Below are positions 51,173-60,450 of a stretch of DNA of 64,000 nt, piece by piece. The DNA is taken from contig NZ_JAPUBT010000001.1 of NCBI RefSeq assembly GCF_030397665.1, positions 1,258,781 through 1,322,780 on the forward strand, given 5' to 3'. Below the pieces are notes generated by a model. That model was given only the letters and a program-made list of their open reading frames with translations, did not search any database and was not told where the DNA came from. This DNA comes from Janthinobacterium sp. SUN073 (GTDB lineage Bacteria > Pseudomonadota > Gammaproteobacteria > Burkholderiales > Burkholderiaceae_D). The stretch's first letter is position 1. Every line of letters starts with the position of its first letter. The position numbers were made by a program, and so were the translations under genes.

Positions 51173-53503
51173 TCAGAAGCACGATACCACGCCGCCCAGG
51201 CTTTCATAGCCGCTCACCGAAGGCGACCAGGCCGTACCGTTCCACGCCTTGTGGAACAGGGCGCCATTCGTGCCCGTGACAAACACGTCGAGGCGGTTGG
51301 CCGCCCAGGCCGTGGCGCGCGGGCGCGAGGTACACACGCCGCCCAGGCTTTCAAATCCCGTCAGGGATGGCGACCAGGCGGTGCCGTTCCAGGCCTTGTG
51401 ATACAGGGCGCTATCGGTGCCGATGACGAACAGGTCGAGCCGGTTGGCCGCCCACGACACGGCTTCCACCTCGCCCACGCAGATACCGCCCAGACGTTCG
51501 AAGCCATCGATGGACGGCCCCCATTTCGCGCCATCCCACCATTTATGGTACAGCGCGCCATCGGTGCCCGTGACAAACACGTCAAGCCGGTTCGGCCCCC
51601 ACGCCACCGCCTTCGGCGACGAAGTGCAGATGCCCCCCAGGCGCTCATAGCCCGTCAGCGACGGCCCCCAGGCCGTGCCGTTCCACCACTTGTGGTACAG
51701 CGCATGGTCGGAACCGATGACGAACACGTCCAGGCGGTTCGGTCCCCAGGCCACCGCTTCCGGTTGGCCCAGGCAGATGCCGCCCATGGCTTCGTAACCC
51801 GTCAACGATGGTCCCCAGGCGGCGCCATTCCACCACTTGTGATACAGGCCGCGGTCCGTGCCGACGACAAACACGTCGAGGCGGTTCGGCCCCCAGGCCA
51901 CGGCGCGCGGGTCGCCCACGCACAAGCCGCCCATCGCTTCATAACCGGTCAAGGACGGCCCCCACGCCGTGCCGTTCCACCATTTGTGAAACAGGCCGCT
52001 GTCGGTGCCCGTGACGAACACGTCGAGCCGGTTCGGCGCCCACGACACCACCTGTGGCGCACTGGTACAAATGCCACCCTGGCCTTCGTAGCCGGTGACG
52101 GATGGCGCCCAGGCCGAGCCATTCCAGGCCTTGTGATACAGCGCGCGGTCCGTGCCCAGCACGAAGACGTCGAGGCGATTCGCCCCCCAGGCCACGACGG
52201 GCGAGGAACTCTGGCGCGGCGTGGCGCCCGTACCGCCCGTCCCCGTGCCGATGCTGGCGCGCGGACCATCGAGGCAGGCCTGCATGCGCGCCACCTGGCC
52301 CGCCGTGAACATGAACATGGCGGGATCGTCGACATAATCCATGTAGTTCATGAACATGTCGCCATTCGGCCCGTTGCTGCAGGAAACATGCGGGAACGAA
52401 GGCTGGCCCGTGTTCGGCCCGCCCTGATTCGGCGTGTCGGCTACATTGTCCGTGCCCGAGCACCCCGTGCCGTCGTCGCCCCAGATATGGTTCAGGTTCA
52501 GCCAGTGGCCGATTTCATGCGTGGCCGTGCGTCCCAGGTGGAACGGTGGCGCCGCCGTGCCGCTCGTGCCGAAGGCCGATTGCAGGATCACCACGCCGTC
52601 GGTGGCGGCCGGACCGCCGGGAAACTGCGCGTAGCCCAGCAAGCCACCGCCCAGCTGGCACGCCCAGATATTCAGGTAACTGTCGGCCGGCCAGGCGTCC
52701 ATGCCGCCCGTCGCCTGCGACTTGACGGCATCGTCGGCGCCAAACGAGGCCACCGTCGTCTGGCGCCGCTCGATGCCGCTGGTAGCCGCGCCATGCGGAT
52801 CGATCGTGGCCAGCGCAAACTCCACGCGCGCATCGGACGTCAGCGGCAGGAACGGTGCCGGCGTGCTGTTCACATCCGGATTGACGCGCCGGAAATCGCG
52901 GTTCAGCACGTCGATCTGGCTGGCGATCTGCGCATCCGAAATATTCTGCGCGGCCGTATTCCATACCACGTGCACCACCACCGGTATCTGCGTCACGCCG
53001 GAACGGCCGGCGATGCCGCTGTCTCCTTCGTAGAGTCCGGCCAGATTTTCGATATCGGCGCGCACGTTCGCATAGGAGGGATCTTCGCTCAGCAGGCGGC
53101 GATGCACGTCCATCGTGGCGCAGGTGCGCGTTTGCGGCGTGCCTCCGCCCTGTCCACCGGCGTCGCCGCCCATGCCGCCCCCTCCGCCATCGCCATCGCG
53201 GTCGCCACCCATGCCGCCGCCATCGCCCGCGTGCATGCAACTGGCACCTGCCATGCTCTGCGATGCCTGCTGCATGCCGCCGCCCGGCATGTCGCCAGCA
53301 TCCGCGGCGGCCACGCCCTGGGTGAGCGCCGTCTGGTCGGCATACGACACGCCCAGGCGCTGCCCTGGCATGGCGTCGCCGCCAGCCGCATCGGCGCCGG
53401 CCTGCATGTCGCCTTCGACCGGCATCGCCTGCATGGCGGACATGGCTGGCGCGCCTTCCGCTGAACCGGTGGCCGGTGATTTTTTCGTTTTAGCGGTGCT
53501 CAT
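51173..53503 (-). CDS. M43-like metalloprotease with seven-bladed PLL-type lectin domain
   Basis: 776 aa. Residues 1 to about 140 are Met/Ala/Gly-rich with no obvious Sec signal peptide. The protease domain (about 150-430) is metzincin-like: [11 protein letters not shown], with His329, Glu330, His333 and His339, and a Met-turn in MNYMDYVDD, matching the pappalysin/cytophagalysin M43 group. The C-terminal part (from about 433) holds seven tandem 49-residue repeats (NRLDVFV, W-N-G-T-A-W, G-Y-E-x-x-G-G), the pattern of the fucose-binding beta-propeller lectin PLL of Photorhabdus. GGGAG lies 6 nt upstream of the ATG. It likely binds glycans and cleaves protein outside the cell; the export route is unknown. 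Confidence 0.88.
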   Translation of the reverse strand: MSTAKTKKSPATGSAEGAPAMSAMQAMPVEGDMQAGADAAGGDAMPGQRLGVSYADQTALTQGVAAADAGDMPGGGMQQASQSMAGASCMHAGDGGGMGGDRDGDGGGGGMGGDAGGQGGGTPQTRTCATMDVHRRLLSEDPSYANVRADIENLAGLYEGDSGIAGRSGVTQIPVVVHVVWNTAAQNISDAQIASQIDVLNRDFRRVNPDVNSTPAPFLPLTSDARVEFALATIDPHGAATSGIERRQTTVASFGADDAVKSQATGGMDAWPADSYLNIWACQLGGGLLGYAQFPGGPAATDGVVILQSAFGTSGTAAPPFHLGRTATHEIGHWLNLNHIWGDDGTGCSGTDNVADTPNQGGPNTGQPSFPHVSCSNGPNGDMFMNYMDYVDDPAMFMFTAGQVARMQACLDGPRASIGTGTGGTGATPRQSSSPVVAWGANRLDVFVLGTDRALYHKAWNGSAWAPSVTGYEGQGGICTSAPQVVSWAPNRLDVFVTGTDSGLFHKWWNGTAWGPSLTGYEAMGGLCVGDPRAVAWGPNRLDVFVVGTDRGLYHKWWNGAAWGPSLTGYEAMGGICLGQPEAVAWGPNRLDVFVIGSDHALYHKWWNGTAWGPSLTGYERLGGICTSSPKAVAWGPNRLDVFVTGTDGALYHKWWDGAKWGPSIDGFERLGGICVGEVEAVSWAANRLDLFVIGTDSALYHKAWNGTAWSPSLTGFESLGGVCTSRPRATAWAANRLDVFVTGTNGALFHKAWNGTAWSPSVSGYESLGGVVSCF
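51176..52207 (-). repeat. Seven tandem 147-bp coding repeats (propeller blades)
   Basis: Seven in-frame units of 49 codons run to the C-terminus of the metalloprotease. Units 2-5 are most alike, with [10 protein letters not shown] and [15 protein letters not shown]. Units 1, 6 and 7 diverge (AWNG in place of WWNG). Seven units make a closed propeller. Confidence 0.9.
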
Positions 53504-53608
53504 GGTGTCTCCCTTCGTCTGTTTGCCAGTTCACTATGGCACGCCGAAAAGAGGAGCATTTGCGCCAGATCAAGACTGGCAAGCGGTGGCTAAGAAAAAT
53601 GGCAGACG

Positions 53609-53635
53609 AAAAAAAAGACAGCCGAAGCTGTCTTT
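53609..53635 (-). terminator. Terminator of the Ala/Lys-rich gene
   Basis: On the minus strand AAAGACAGC, a TTCG loop and GCTGTCTTT are followed by more T residues, 33 bp after the stop codon. Confidence 0.85.
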
Positions 53636-53668
53636 GGGGCTTGCAGGCCGTGGCCCGCAAACGGGGAA

Positions 53669-54145
53669 TTACTTGGCGGCGGCAGCCTTGACTTCAGCGT
53701 CGGCCTTGGCCTTGGCTTCTGCCGTCTTGGTGGCGGCGAGGGCTTTGTCGGCGTTCGCTTCCACTTTTTCCTTGGCGACCTTGGCATCCGCTTTCACGGC
53801 CGTCTTGGTGGCTTTCGCATCGGCCTTGGCATCGGTTTTATCCGCCTTGGCTTCCGCTTTCAGCTTGTCTTCCGCATCGGCGCTGACGACTTTGTCGTGG
53901 GCCTTGGCCTTGGTTTTGTTGGCCTTGTGATGGGCGTCGGCTTTCTTGTCGTCGGCCTTCATTTCAGCCTTGGCGACGTTGGCGTCAGCCTTGGCATCCA
54001 CTTTGGCTTCCGAAGCGGCAGCCTTGTTGACGTCTTTTTGCGCGGAAGCCTGGGCTTTCACGACAGCTTCCGTAGCCGGCGCGGTTTGAGCGAAGGCTCC
54101 GGTAGCAAACAGGGTGGCGATCAGGGCGGCGAGTAATTTGTTCAT
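53669..54145 (-). CDS. Periplasmic Ala/Lys/Asp-rich repeat protein
   Basis: 158 aa. A clear signal peptide (1-19, cut after AFA) is followed by a low-complexity stretch made of A, K, D, E and few other residues, with units such as KADAKADA and EAKADKT. It would be a long, charged helix, like LEA-type or histone H1-like proteins, and is probably disordered until bound. Expression looks strong: AAAGG 7 nt upstream and a terminator at the end. The function is unknown; stress protection in the envelope is a reasonable guess. Confidence 0.8.
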   Translation of the reverse strand: MNKLLAALIATLFATGAFAQTAPATEAVVKAQASAQKDVNKAAASEAKVDAKADANVAKAEMKADDKKADAHHKANKTKAKAHDKVVSADAEDKLKAEAKADKTDAKADAKATKTAVKADAKVAKEKVEANADKALAATKTAEAKAKADAEVKAAAAK

Positions 54146-54360
54146 GATGAGACCTTTCAATATGGTTTAATTTTATTCTTACTAAAGGCGGGCAAAATGT
54201 TCCAAATTTGCCAGGCATCGCGCTGTTTCTGGAGGTAGCGCAATGGCATGACTTCATAGTAAAGATAACTGGCAAACCACACTGTGCGCTATCGCACTCA
54301 ACGGAAAATATGTGCAATTCGGCAAATTTCCCATTGAGCGCGGCCTGACGCTTCAGATCC

Positions 54361-55578
54361 TCATGCGCCTACGGCCAGCGCCGCATGGCGGGCAGCTACC
54401 CACTCCTCGTTGGCTGGCTCCACGCCCACCACGATGCGGCTGGCATCGGTGGAAATGCGGCTGGCGTTGCGCGCATTGGCCTGCGCATCGAGCACGGGGC
54501 CGATGAAACCGAGTTCGGCGCAGATGCGCTGGCGCAGCTCGGCACTGTGCTCGCCGATACCGGCCGTAAATACCAGCATGTCCAGCCCACCCAGCACGGC
54601 CGTCAGGGCACCGATTTCACGCACGATGCGGCGGATATACAGGGCCAGCGCGGCGCGGATGCGCTCGCCCGTGGCATCCTGCCGGTCCTGCTGCGCCAGC
54701 AGCACCGGCGGATCGGCCGACACGCCCGACACGCCCAGCAAGCCCGACTCGTGGTACAGCACATGCGCCACTTTTTCCAGCGACAGTTTTTCGATTTCCA
54801 TCAGATAGATCACGGCGCCCGGATCGAGCGAACCGCAGCGCGTGCCCATCATCAGGCCATCGAGCGCGGAAAAGCCCATGGTGGTGGCCACGCTGTGCAA
54901 ATTCTCCATGGCGCACAGGCTGGCGCCGCTACCCAGGTGGGCGACGATGACCTTGCCGCGCGCGACAGCACCAAAGCGCTGCTCCAGCACCAGCGACTGG
55001 TATTCGTACGACAGGCCATGGAAACCGTAGCGGCGCAAGCCTCGCTCCCACGCATCGTAAGGCAGGGCCAGCATCTGTTCGACCTGCGGCACCGTGTGGT
55101 GGAAGGCCGTGTCGAAGCACGCCACCTGGGCGATATCGGGCCGCGATTCGAGCAGCACCTCGATCGCTTCCAAGGCAAATGGCTGGTGCAGGGGTGCCAG
55201 TGGCACAAAACTTTTCAGGTCCGCCAGCACCTTGAAATCGATGCGCACGGGAGCGAAATACTTGCTGCCGCCATGCACCACGCGATGCGCCACGGCGCGC
55301 AGCGGGCGCCCGGCCAGCTGCGCCACGACTTGCGCGCGGATGTATTCGAGGGCCGCGTGATGCGGCTGCTCCGCATCGAGCTGCAAGGCGATTGCCGGCA
55401 GGCCGCCGGCGCGGTAAGTGGCATTTTCGCGGCCGATGCCTTCGACCTTGCCGCCCCATTGCGCCTGCTGCGGCAGCACGCCGCCGGCTTGCTCGAATAG
55501 GGCGAACTTGATGCTCGACGAGCCGCAATTGAGCACCAGGATCAGAGCGCCATCGGCATGGGTGATGTGCGTGTTCAT
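54361..55578 (-). CDS. ackA: Acetate kinase
   Basis: 405 aa. It interconverts acetyl phosphate plus ADP and acetate plus ATP. The N-terminal signature LVLNCGSSSIKF (Asn17) is followed by VAHRVVHGG, the substrate site FDTAFH, the AHLGSGASLCA nucleotide loop and the C-terminal FTAGIGEHS. The start at 55578 overlaps the stop of the MaoC-phosphotransacetylase gene (ATGA), so the two enzymes of the acetate path are coupled. The sequence is more divergent than the E. coli type, so activity on propionate or butyrate is possible. Confidence 0.94.
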   Translation of the reverse strand: MNTHITHADGALILVLNCGSSSIKFALFEQAGGVLPQQAQWGGKVEGIGRENATYRAGGLPAIALQLDAEQPHHAALEYIRAQVVAQLAGRPLRAVAHRVVHGGSKYFAPVRIDFKVLADLKSFVPLAPLHQPFALEAIEVLLESRPDIAQVACFDTAFHHTVPQVEQMLALPYDAWERGLRRYGFHGLSYEYQSLVLEQRFGAVARGKVIVAHLGSGASLCAMENLHSVATTMGFSALDGLMMGTRCGSLDPGAVIYLMEIEKLSLEKVAHVLYHESGLLGVSGVSADPPVLLAQQDRQDATGERIRAALALYIRRIVREIGALTAVLGGLDMLVFTAGIGEHSAELRQRICAELGFIGPVLDAQANARNASRISTDASRIVVGVEPANEEWVAARHAALAVGA

Positions 55579-56993
55579 GGTGGCGTGCTCCGGTAATGAT
55601 TGGCCAGCATCACGGCGATGGCGCACGATGCGATGCGGCTGGCGCGCGAATCGGCGCGGCTGGTGAGGATGACGGGGATTTTTGCGCCCAGCACGATGCC
55701 GGCGCTGTCCGCGTCGCCCATGTATTCGAGCTGCTTGGCCAGCATGTTGCCGCTTTCCAGGTCGGGCACCAGCAAGATGTCCGCGCGGCCCGCCACCTCG
55801 GAAACGATGCCCTTGACGGTGGCGGCGGCGATCGACACGGCGTTGTCGAAGGCCAGCGGGCCATCGAGGATCGCGCCGGTGATTTGCCCGCGGTCGGCCA
55901 TCTTGCACAGGGCGGCCGCGTCCAAGGTGGCCGGCATGTCCGCGTTCACCGTTTCCACGGCGGCCAGGATGGCCACGCGCGGGCAGGCCACGCCGATCAC
56001 GTGCGCCAGGTCGATGGCGTTGCGCACGATGTCGGCCTTCATGGCCAGGTTCGGCGCGATATTGATGGCCGCATCCGTGATGATGAAAGGACGCGGATAG
56101 GCGGGCGTCTGCATCAGGAAGCAGTGGCTGATGCGGCGCTTGGTGCGCAGGCCGGCGCTGGCGGCCAGCACGGCCGACATCAGTTCATCCGTGTGCAGAC
56201 TGCCCTTCATCAGCGCCTCGACTTCGCCCTTGCCTGCCAGCTCGGCGCCGCGCGCGGCGGCGGCATGGCTATGCTCGACATCCTCGATGGCGATGCCTGC
56301 CAGGCTCAGGCCCGCCTCAAGCGCCACCGCTTCCAGGCGCGCGCGCGGCGCCACCAGCACGGGCGTGATCAGGCCGGCCGCATGCGCGTCGAGCGCGCCC
56401 GACAGACTCAGTTCATCGCACGGGTGGATCACGGCTACCCGGATCGGGCCCAGCGTGCGCGCGTGTTCCAGCAGGCGCCGCGTGCCGTCGCCGTTATGCA
56501 GGCGCACTTCGGGCAAGGTGGCGCGCACTCTTTCAATCTGTTCGGCGGGCGCGATCACCTGCGCTTCGCCGTCGAGCACCACGGTGCCATGCTGGTTGAC
56601 GCAGCGGCAGGCCAGGGTCACGTGGCGGTTGCGCGGCTCGCGCGCGGTGACGGTGACGCTGATGGCCAGCGTATCGCCGACGCGCACTGGCTGCAGGAAA
56701 CGCAGGGTCTGGCCCGTGTAGACGGTGCCGGCGCCGGGCAGGCGCGTGCCCAGCACGGCCGAAATGAGGGCCGCGCCCCACATGCCGTGCGCGATGACGC
56801 CCTGGTAGCGGCTGGAGGCGGCAAATTCGGCATCCAGGTGCTGCGGGTTGTCATCGCCCGACATCACCGCGAACAGGGCGATATCGTCCATGCTCAGGGT
56901 GCGCGTGATGCTGGCGGTGTCGCCGATGGCGATCTGGTCGAAGGTGCGGTTACGCACGATATGCAAATCATCGTCTTGGGTGGTAGTCATCAT
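55575..56993 (-). CDS. MaoC hydratase-phosphate acyltransferase fusion
   Basis: 472 aa with two domains. Residues 1 to about 150 are MaoC-like (R-specific enoyl-CoA hydratase fold): DIALFAVMSGDDNPQH with the catalytic Asp/His pair, and GVIAHGMWGAALIS. Residues 155-472 are a phosphate acetyl/butyryltransferase: SHCFLMQTPAYPRPFIITDAAINIAPNL and AGIVLGAKIPVILTSRADS at the end, with motifs split here for length. The fusion suggests that acyl-CoA from polyhydroxyalkanoate or fatty acid oxidation is turned into acyl phosphate, then acetate by AckA downstream. The start is ATG 56993 or 56990. It is 6 bp after the DUF3141 stop. Confidence 0.9.
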   Translation of the reverse strand: MMTTTQDDDLHIVRNRTFDQIAIGDTASITRTLSMDDIALFAVMSGDDNPQHLDAEFAASSRYQGVIAHGMWGAALISAVLGTRLPGAGTVYTGQTLRFLQPVRVGDTLAISVTVTAREPRNRHVTLACRCVNQHGTVVLDGEAQVIAPAEQIERVRATLPEVRLHNGDGTRRLLEHARTLGPIRVAVIHPCDELSLSGALDAHAAGLITPVLVAPRARLEAVALEAGLSLAGIAIEDVEHSHAAAARGAELAGKGEVEALMKGSLHTDELMSAVLAASAGLRTKRRISHCFLMQTPAYPRPFIITDAAINIAPNLAMKADIVRNAIDLAHVIGVACPRVAILAAVETVNADMPATLDAAALCKMADRGQITGAILDGPLAFDNAVSIAAATVKGIVSEVAGRADILLVPDLESGNMLAKQLEYMGDADSAGIVLGAKIPVILTSRADSRASRIASCAIAVMLANHYRSTPP

Positions 56994-56999
56994 GGTCTT

Positions 57000-59276
57000 C
57001 TAGGCAGAGGTAGTGTTTTTGGCAGGTTTGGCCTGGATAGCAGGCTGGGACGCAGTTTGAGATGCATGCGCGGCCGGTGGCAGCGCCTTCGCGTGCGCCT
57101 GGATCGCACGGTCGAAGACCTCCAGCATTTGCTGCAGGCTCGCTTCCTCGTCCGGCGTCGGCGCTTCGGGTACTTGCAGCACTTGCTGCAGCCATTCGCC
57201 CAGCGCGCCGATGGCATCCGGTTCGGCACGCGACAGCAAGGTGGGCAAGGCGGCGATGGCGGCATCGAAATCATGCAGCATCAAACGCGCCTGCTGGCGC
57301 ACGGTGCCGCGGAATTCTTCCATGCTGAAACCCTGCGTGTACTGCGGCTTGACCAATTTGAGGGCCAGGTTGACGCGGCGCTCGTCGGCGATCATGCGGA
57401 AGCGGTAGATGTAGAACAGCGCGCGCACGGCCGCTTCCACCAGGCCCCCATGCTGCATGTCCTCGTCCATCTTGCGCGTTTCGCAACGCACGTATTCGCA
57501 ATGCTCGGGCGAGATACCGGGATGCGGGCGCGGCGACGTGGTATCGCCGAGGGCTTGTCCCGTCAGCGCCTGCACCAGGGGTGAACCGTACACCAGGTCG
57601 AAGGTCGTTTCCTGCACCGTATCGCGCCAGTCGCGCCAGCTGTTCAAGCCGGCCGTGATGGCGCCGGAGATGGCCTCCTGCATGGCCAGCAGCGGGTTGT
57701 CCGGCGCCACCGGCTGGCGATGGGCACGCACTTTTTCCGCCTCCTTCGCCACCAGCTTGGCCAGCGGATTATGGTCCGTCCAGCGCTCGTACGAGACGCG
57801 CAGCGGATGCGTGAGCTGCAGGAAGCGCGCCGACTGCGGCGTGACCATGGCGCGCACCCACGGCTGCGCAAACGTGCGGTACAAAGCCAGGTTCACTTCG
57901 GAGACGCGCGCGGCGGCGGCGAACTTGCGGTCATTTTCCACGCTTGGCTGCACGATGGCGCGCACGTCGTCGATGCCGCGGTGTTCGACCTGCAGCACGT
58001 AGTCGCCGCTGGCCAGGTCCGCGTTCGGCGTATCGGGCGTCTTGTCGACGATCCGCGCTTCGTAAATGCCGGCCGGAAGCAGGTTGATCAGGTCGATATT
58101 GCTGGCGAATTTCTGGTGTTCCTTGTGTCCTACCTTGGACGAGACGAAAATGCCCAGGTGGCCGATGCTGTCATGTACGGCGTAGACGATGGTCTGGTCG
58201 TGCAGCAGCACATCGTTGTCGTCGCGGTACAGGTCCGTGATCCAGCCCAGCGCCTGCGGTGGCGGCGTGATGTTGTCGCCGTTCGAGCAAAATACGACGA
58301 TGGGCGAACGGATATTGCGCAAGTCCAGGCGCACGCCGTCGGAGGTGATCAACTCCGCCGTGGCCAGGCGGTTGCCGATGAACAGATTGTCGACGATGTA
58401 CTGCATCTCGACGTCGTTGAGGAACACGTGGCCACCCCAGTATTTTTCAAATTCCAGATAACGGGGCGCTTCCGTATCGATGTTCGCGTACAGGTTGTAC
58501 TGCTTGCTCCACAGGGTGTTGGCCGGGTTCAGCTTCTCGAAATTCTGCACCAGGCTGGCGCCGTCGAAACGGCCCTTGCCCAGGTCGCCCGCCAGGGCCG
58601 TGGCCCAGCTGCCGCCCATCAGGCCACCCGCATAGCGCATCGGATTGCGGCCATGCCAGCCGGCCCAGTACGACACGGGCGCGCCGGCCACGATGATGGG
58701 GCCGAACAGCTCCGGGCGCATGGCCGCCGTCATGAGGATTTGCCAGCCCGCCTGGCAATTGCCGATGACGACAGGCTTGCCCTCGCTGAGCGGATGCAGG
58801 GCGATGACTTTTTCCAGGAAGGCCGCCTCGGCGTGCATCACGTCTTCCACCGTCTGTCCCGGCACGGGATCGGGCAGGAAGCCGATGAAGTAGCAAGGAT
58901 GGCCGGCGCGCAGGGCCACGCCGATTTCGCTCTCGGCCTTGAAGCCACCGATGCCGGGACCGTGGCCGGCGCGCGGGTCGACGACGACGAATGGCCGCTT
59001 GGCTTGATCCGGCTCCGGGGCATCGGGCGTCAATATGCGCGCCAGGCCGTAGTTGACGGGACGCGCCAGCTCCAGGCCGGACATCACCAGTTCGGCGGGG
59101 AAGTCCAGTACGTTCGGTACTTCCTCGGCCAGATGCTCCTGGTACTGGTTGCCGCGCCGGCGCATCACGTCCGCGTACAGCACGATGCGCTGCCACGAGT
59201 CGCGCGCATAGTCGCCCAGCACGCCCAGCGACGGCAAGCCGCCGGTGGAGAAAAATGGAGCAGTTTCGATCTTCAT
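57000..59276 (-). CDS. DUF3141 protein, PHA synthase-like alpha/beta hydrolase
   Basis: 758 aa. The core (about 90-400) is an alpha/beta hydrolase with an elbow GNCQAG around Cys174, the G-x-C-x-G form of PHA synthases, where Cys takes the place of Ser. PHA synthase-like surroundings: FVVVDPRAGHGPG, SYWAGWHGRNPMRYAGGLMGG, and VHDSIGHLGIF with a probable catalytic His. The C-terminal half (400-758) is helical and specific to DUF3141. The start at 59276 follows AAGGA by 5 nt. Upstream of the MaoC-Pta and AckA genes, it suggests hydroxyacyl-CoA or polymer metabolism; there is no direct proof. Confidence 0.85.
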   Translation of the reverse strand: MKIETAPFFSTGGLPSLGVLGDYARDSWQRIVLYADVMRRRGNQYQEHLAEEVPNVLDFPAELVMSGLELARPVNYGLARILTPDAPEPDQAKRPFVVVDPRAGHGPGIGGFKAESEIGVALRAGHPCYFIGFLPDPVPGQTVEDVMHAEAAFLEKVIALHPLSEGKPVVIGNCQAGWQILMTAAMRPELFGPIIVAGAPVSYWAGWHGRNPMRYAGGLMGGSWATALAGDLGKGRFDGASLVQNFEKLNPANTLWSKQYNLYANIDTEAPRYLEFEKYWGGHVFLNDVEMQYIVDNLFIGNRLATAELITSDGVRLDLRNIRSPIVVFCSNGDNITPPPQALGWITDLYRDDNDVLLHDQTIVYAVHDSIGHLGIFVSSKVGHKEHQKFASNIDLINLLPAGIYEARIVDKTPDTPNADLASGDYVLQVEHRGIDDVRAIVQPSVENDRKFAAAARVSEVNLALYRTFAQPWVRAMVTPQSARFLQLTHPLRVSYERWTDHNPLAKLVAKEAEKVRAHRQPVAPDNPLLAMQEAISGAITAGLNSWRDWRDTVQETTFDLVYGSPLVQALTGQALGDTTSPRPHPGISPEHCEYVRCETRKMDEDMQHGGLVEAAVRALFYIYRFRMIADERRVNLALKLVKPQYTQGFSMEEFRGTVRQQARLMLHDFDAAIAALPTLLSRAEPDAIGALGEWLQQVLQVPEAPTPDEEASLQQMLEVFDRAIQAHAKALPPAAHASQTASQPAIQAKPAKNTTSA

Positions 59277-59300
59277 GGCTATCCTTTTCATGCAAACAAA

Positions 59301-59318
59301 TGCCGGAACATTCCGGCA
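59301..59318 (-). terminator. Hairpin between ABC operon and DUF3141 gene
   Basis: A perfect 8-bp stem (TGCCGGAA with TTCCGGCA, 2-nt loop) is followed on the minus strand by TTTGTTT, six bases past the ABC permease stop. It may attenuate read-through into the DUF3141-pta-ackA genes. Confidence 0.6.
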
Positions 59319-59324
59319 CGGGGG

Positions 59325-60449
59325 CTACGCCATCTGGCTGATGGTCTTGCGAAAGCGCGCCAGCGCGAAGGTAAACAAGGCCGTGCCGATGGCCAGCAGG
59401 GCCAGGAACGGTTTCCACACCACGTCGATGCCGGCGCCCCGGTACAGGATCGCCTGGCTCAGTTCGACGAAATGCGTGGTCGGGGCGATAAGCATGATGT
59501 TCTGCACCAGTTCGGGCATGCTTTCGCGCGGCGTGCTGCCGCCCGAGAGCATCTGCAGCGGCAGCAGCACGAGGATCAACAGCATGCCGAACTGCGGCAT
59601 GCTGCGCGCCACGGTGGCCAGGAAAATACCCATCGAGGTGGTGGCAAACAGGTGCAGGGCCGCGCCGCACAGGAACAGCGCGATCGAGCCTTCGATGGGC
59701 ACATGCAGCATGCCGCGCACCACCAGGTTCAGCGACAGGGCGGCGGCCAGCAGCACCACCAGTCCCATCGACCAGACCTTGCCCAGCATGATCTCGGCCG
59801 GCGTCACGGGCATCACCAGCAAGTGCTCGATGGTGCCGTGTTCGCGCTCGCGGATCAGCGCCGCACCCGTCAAAATGATCGACAGCATCGTCACCTGGTT
59901 GATGAGTTCCATCAGCGAGCCAAACCACGCCTGGCTCAGCGAAGGATTGAAGCGCGCACGCATCACCAGCTCCACCGGCGAGACCGTCGCGCCGCGATAG
60001 CGCTTGGCGAATTCGGAGATTTCACCGGCGACGATCTGCTGGATGTAGCCGCTGCCGCTGAAGGCCTGGCTCATGCGCGTGGCGTCCACGTTCAGCTGCA
60101 GCTCCGCCTGGCGCCCGCCGAGCACGTCCGCCTGCAGCTTGGGCGGGATCGTCAGGACGAAGGTGTACTGCCCCGCGTCCAGGCCCGCATCGACCTGGCT
60201 CTGGTTGATCATGGCCGGCGGCGTGAACTGCGGCGCAAAGAAGGCCGAGGCGATGCGCCCGGACAGCGGCGAGCCATCCTCGTCGACGATGGCGATCGAG
60301 GCCATGTGCAGGGTTTCCGGCTTGGCCGTGGCGGCCACGTAGATCGCCAAAGTGAAGGTGTAGAGGATCAGGATCAGCATCATCGGATCGCGGATCAGGC
60401 TCCAGATTTCCTTCACGCCCAGGCGGTAGATGTTTTCAAGATGCCGCAT
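59325..60449 (-). CDS. ABC-2 type transporter permease (YhhJ/YbhR type)
   Basis: 374 aa. One N-terminal helix, a large periplasmic domain (about 50-180), and five helices in the C-terminal half, with the ABC-2 motif REREHGTIEHLLVMPVTPAEIMLGK. In E. coli such a permease works with an RbbA-like ATPase-permease and a HlyD protein (yhiI-rbbA-yhhJ), the same three types found here. The efflux substrate is unknown. It is separated from the ATPase gene by one base. Confidence 0.9.
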   Translation of the reverse strand: MRHLENIYRLGVKEIWSLIRDPMMLILILYTFTLAIYVAATAKPETLHMASIAIVDEDGSPLSGRIASAFFAPQFTPPAMINQSQVDAGLDAGQYTFVLTIPPKLQADVLGGRQAELQLNVDATRMSQAFSGSGYIQQIVAGEISEFAKRYRGATVSPVELVMRARFNPSLSQAWFGSLMELINQVTMLSIILTGAALIREREHGTIEHLLVMPVTPAEIMLGKVWSMGLVVLLAAALSLNLVVRGMLHVPIEGSIALFLCGAALHLFATTSMGIFLATVARSMPQFGMLLILVLLPLQMLSGGSTPRESMPELVQNIMLIAPTTHFVELSQAILYRGAGIDVVWKPFLALLAIGTALFTFALARFRKTISQMA

Positions 60450-60450
60450 A

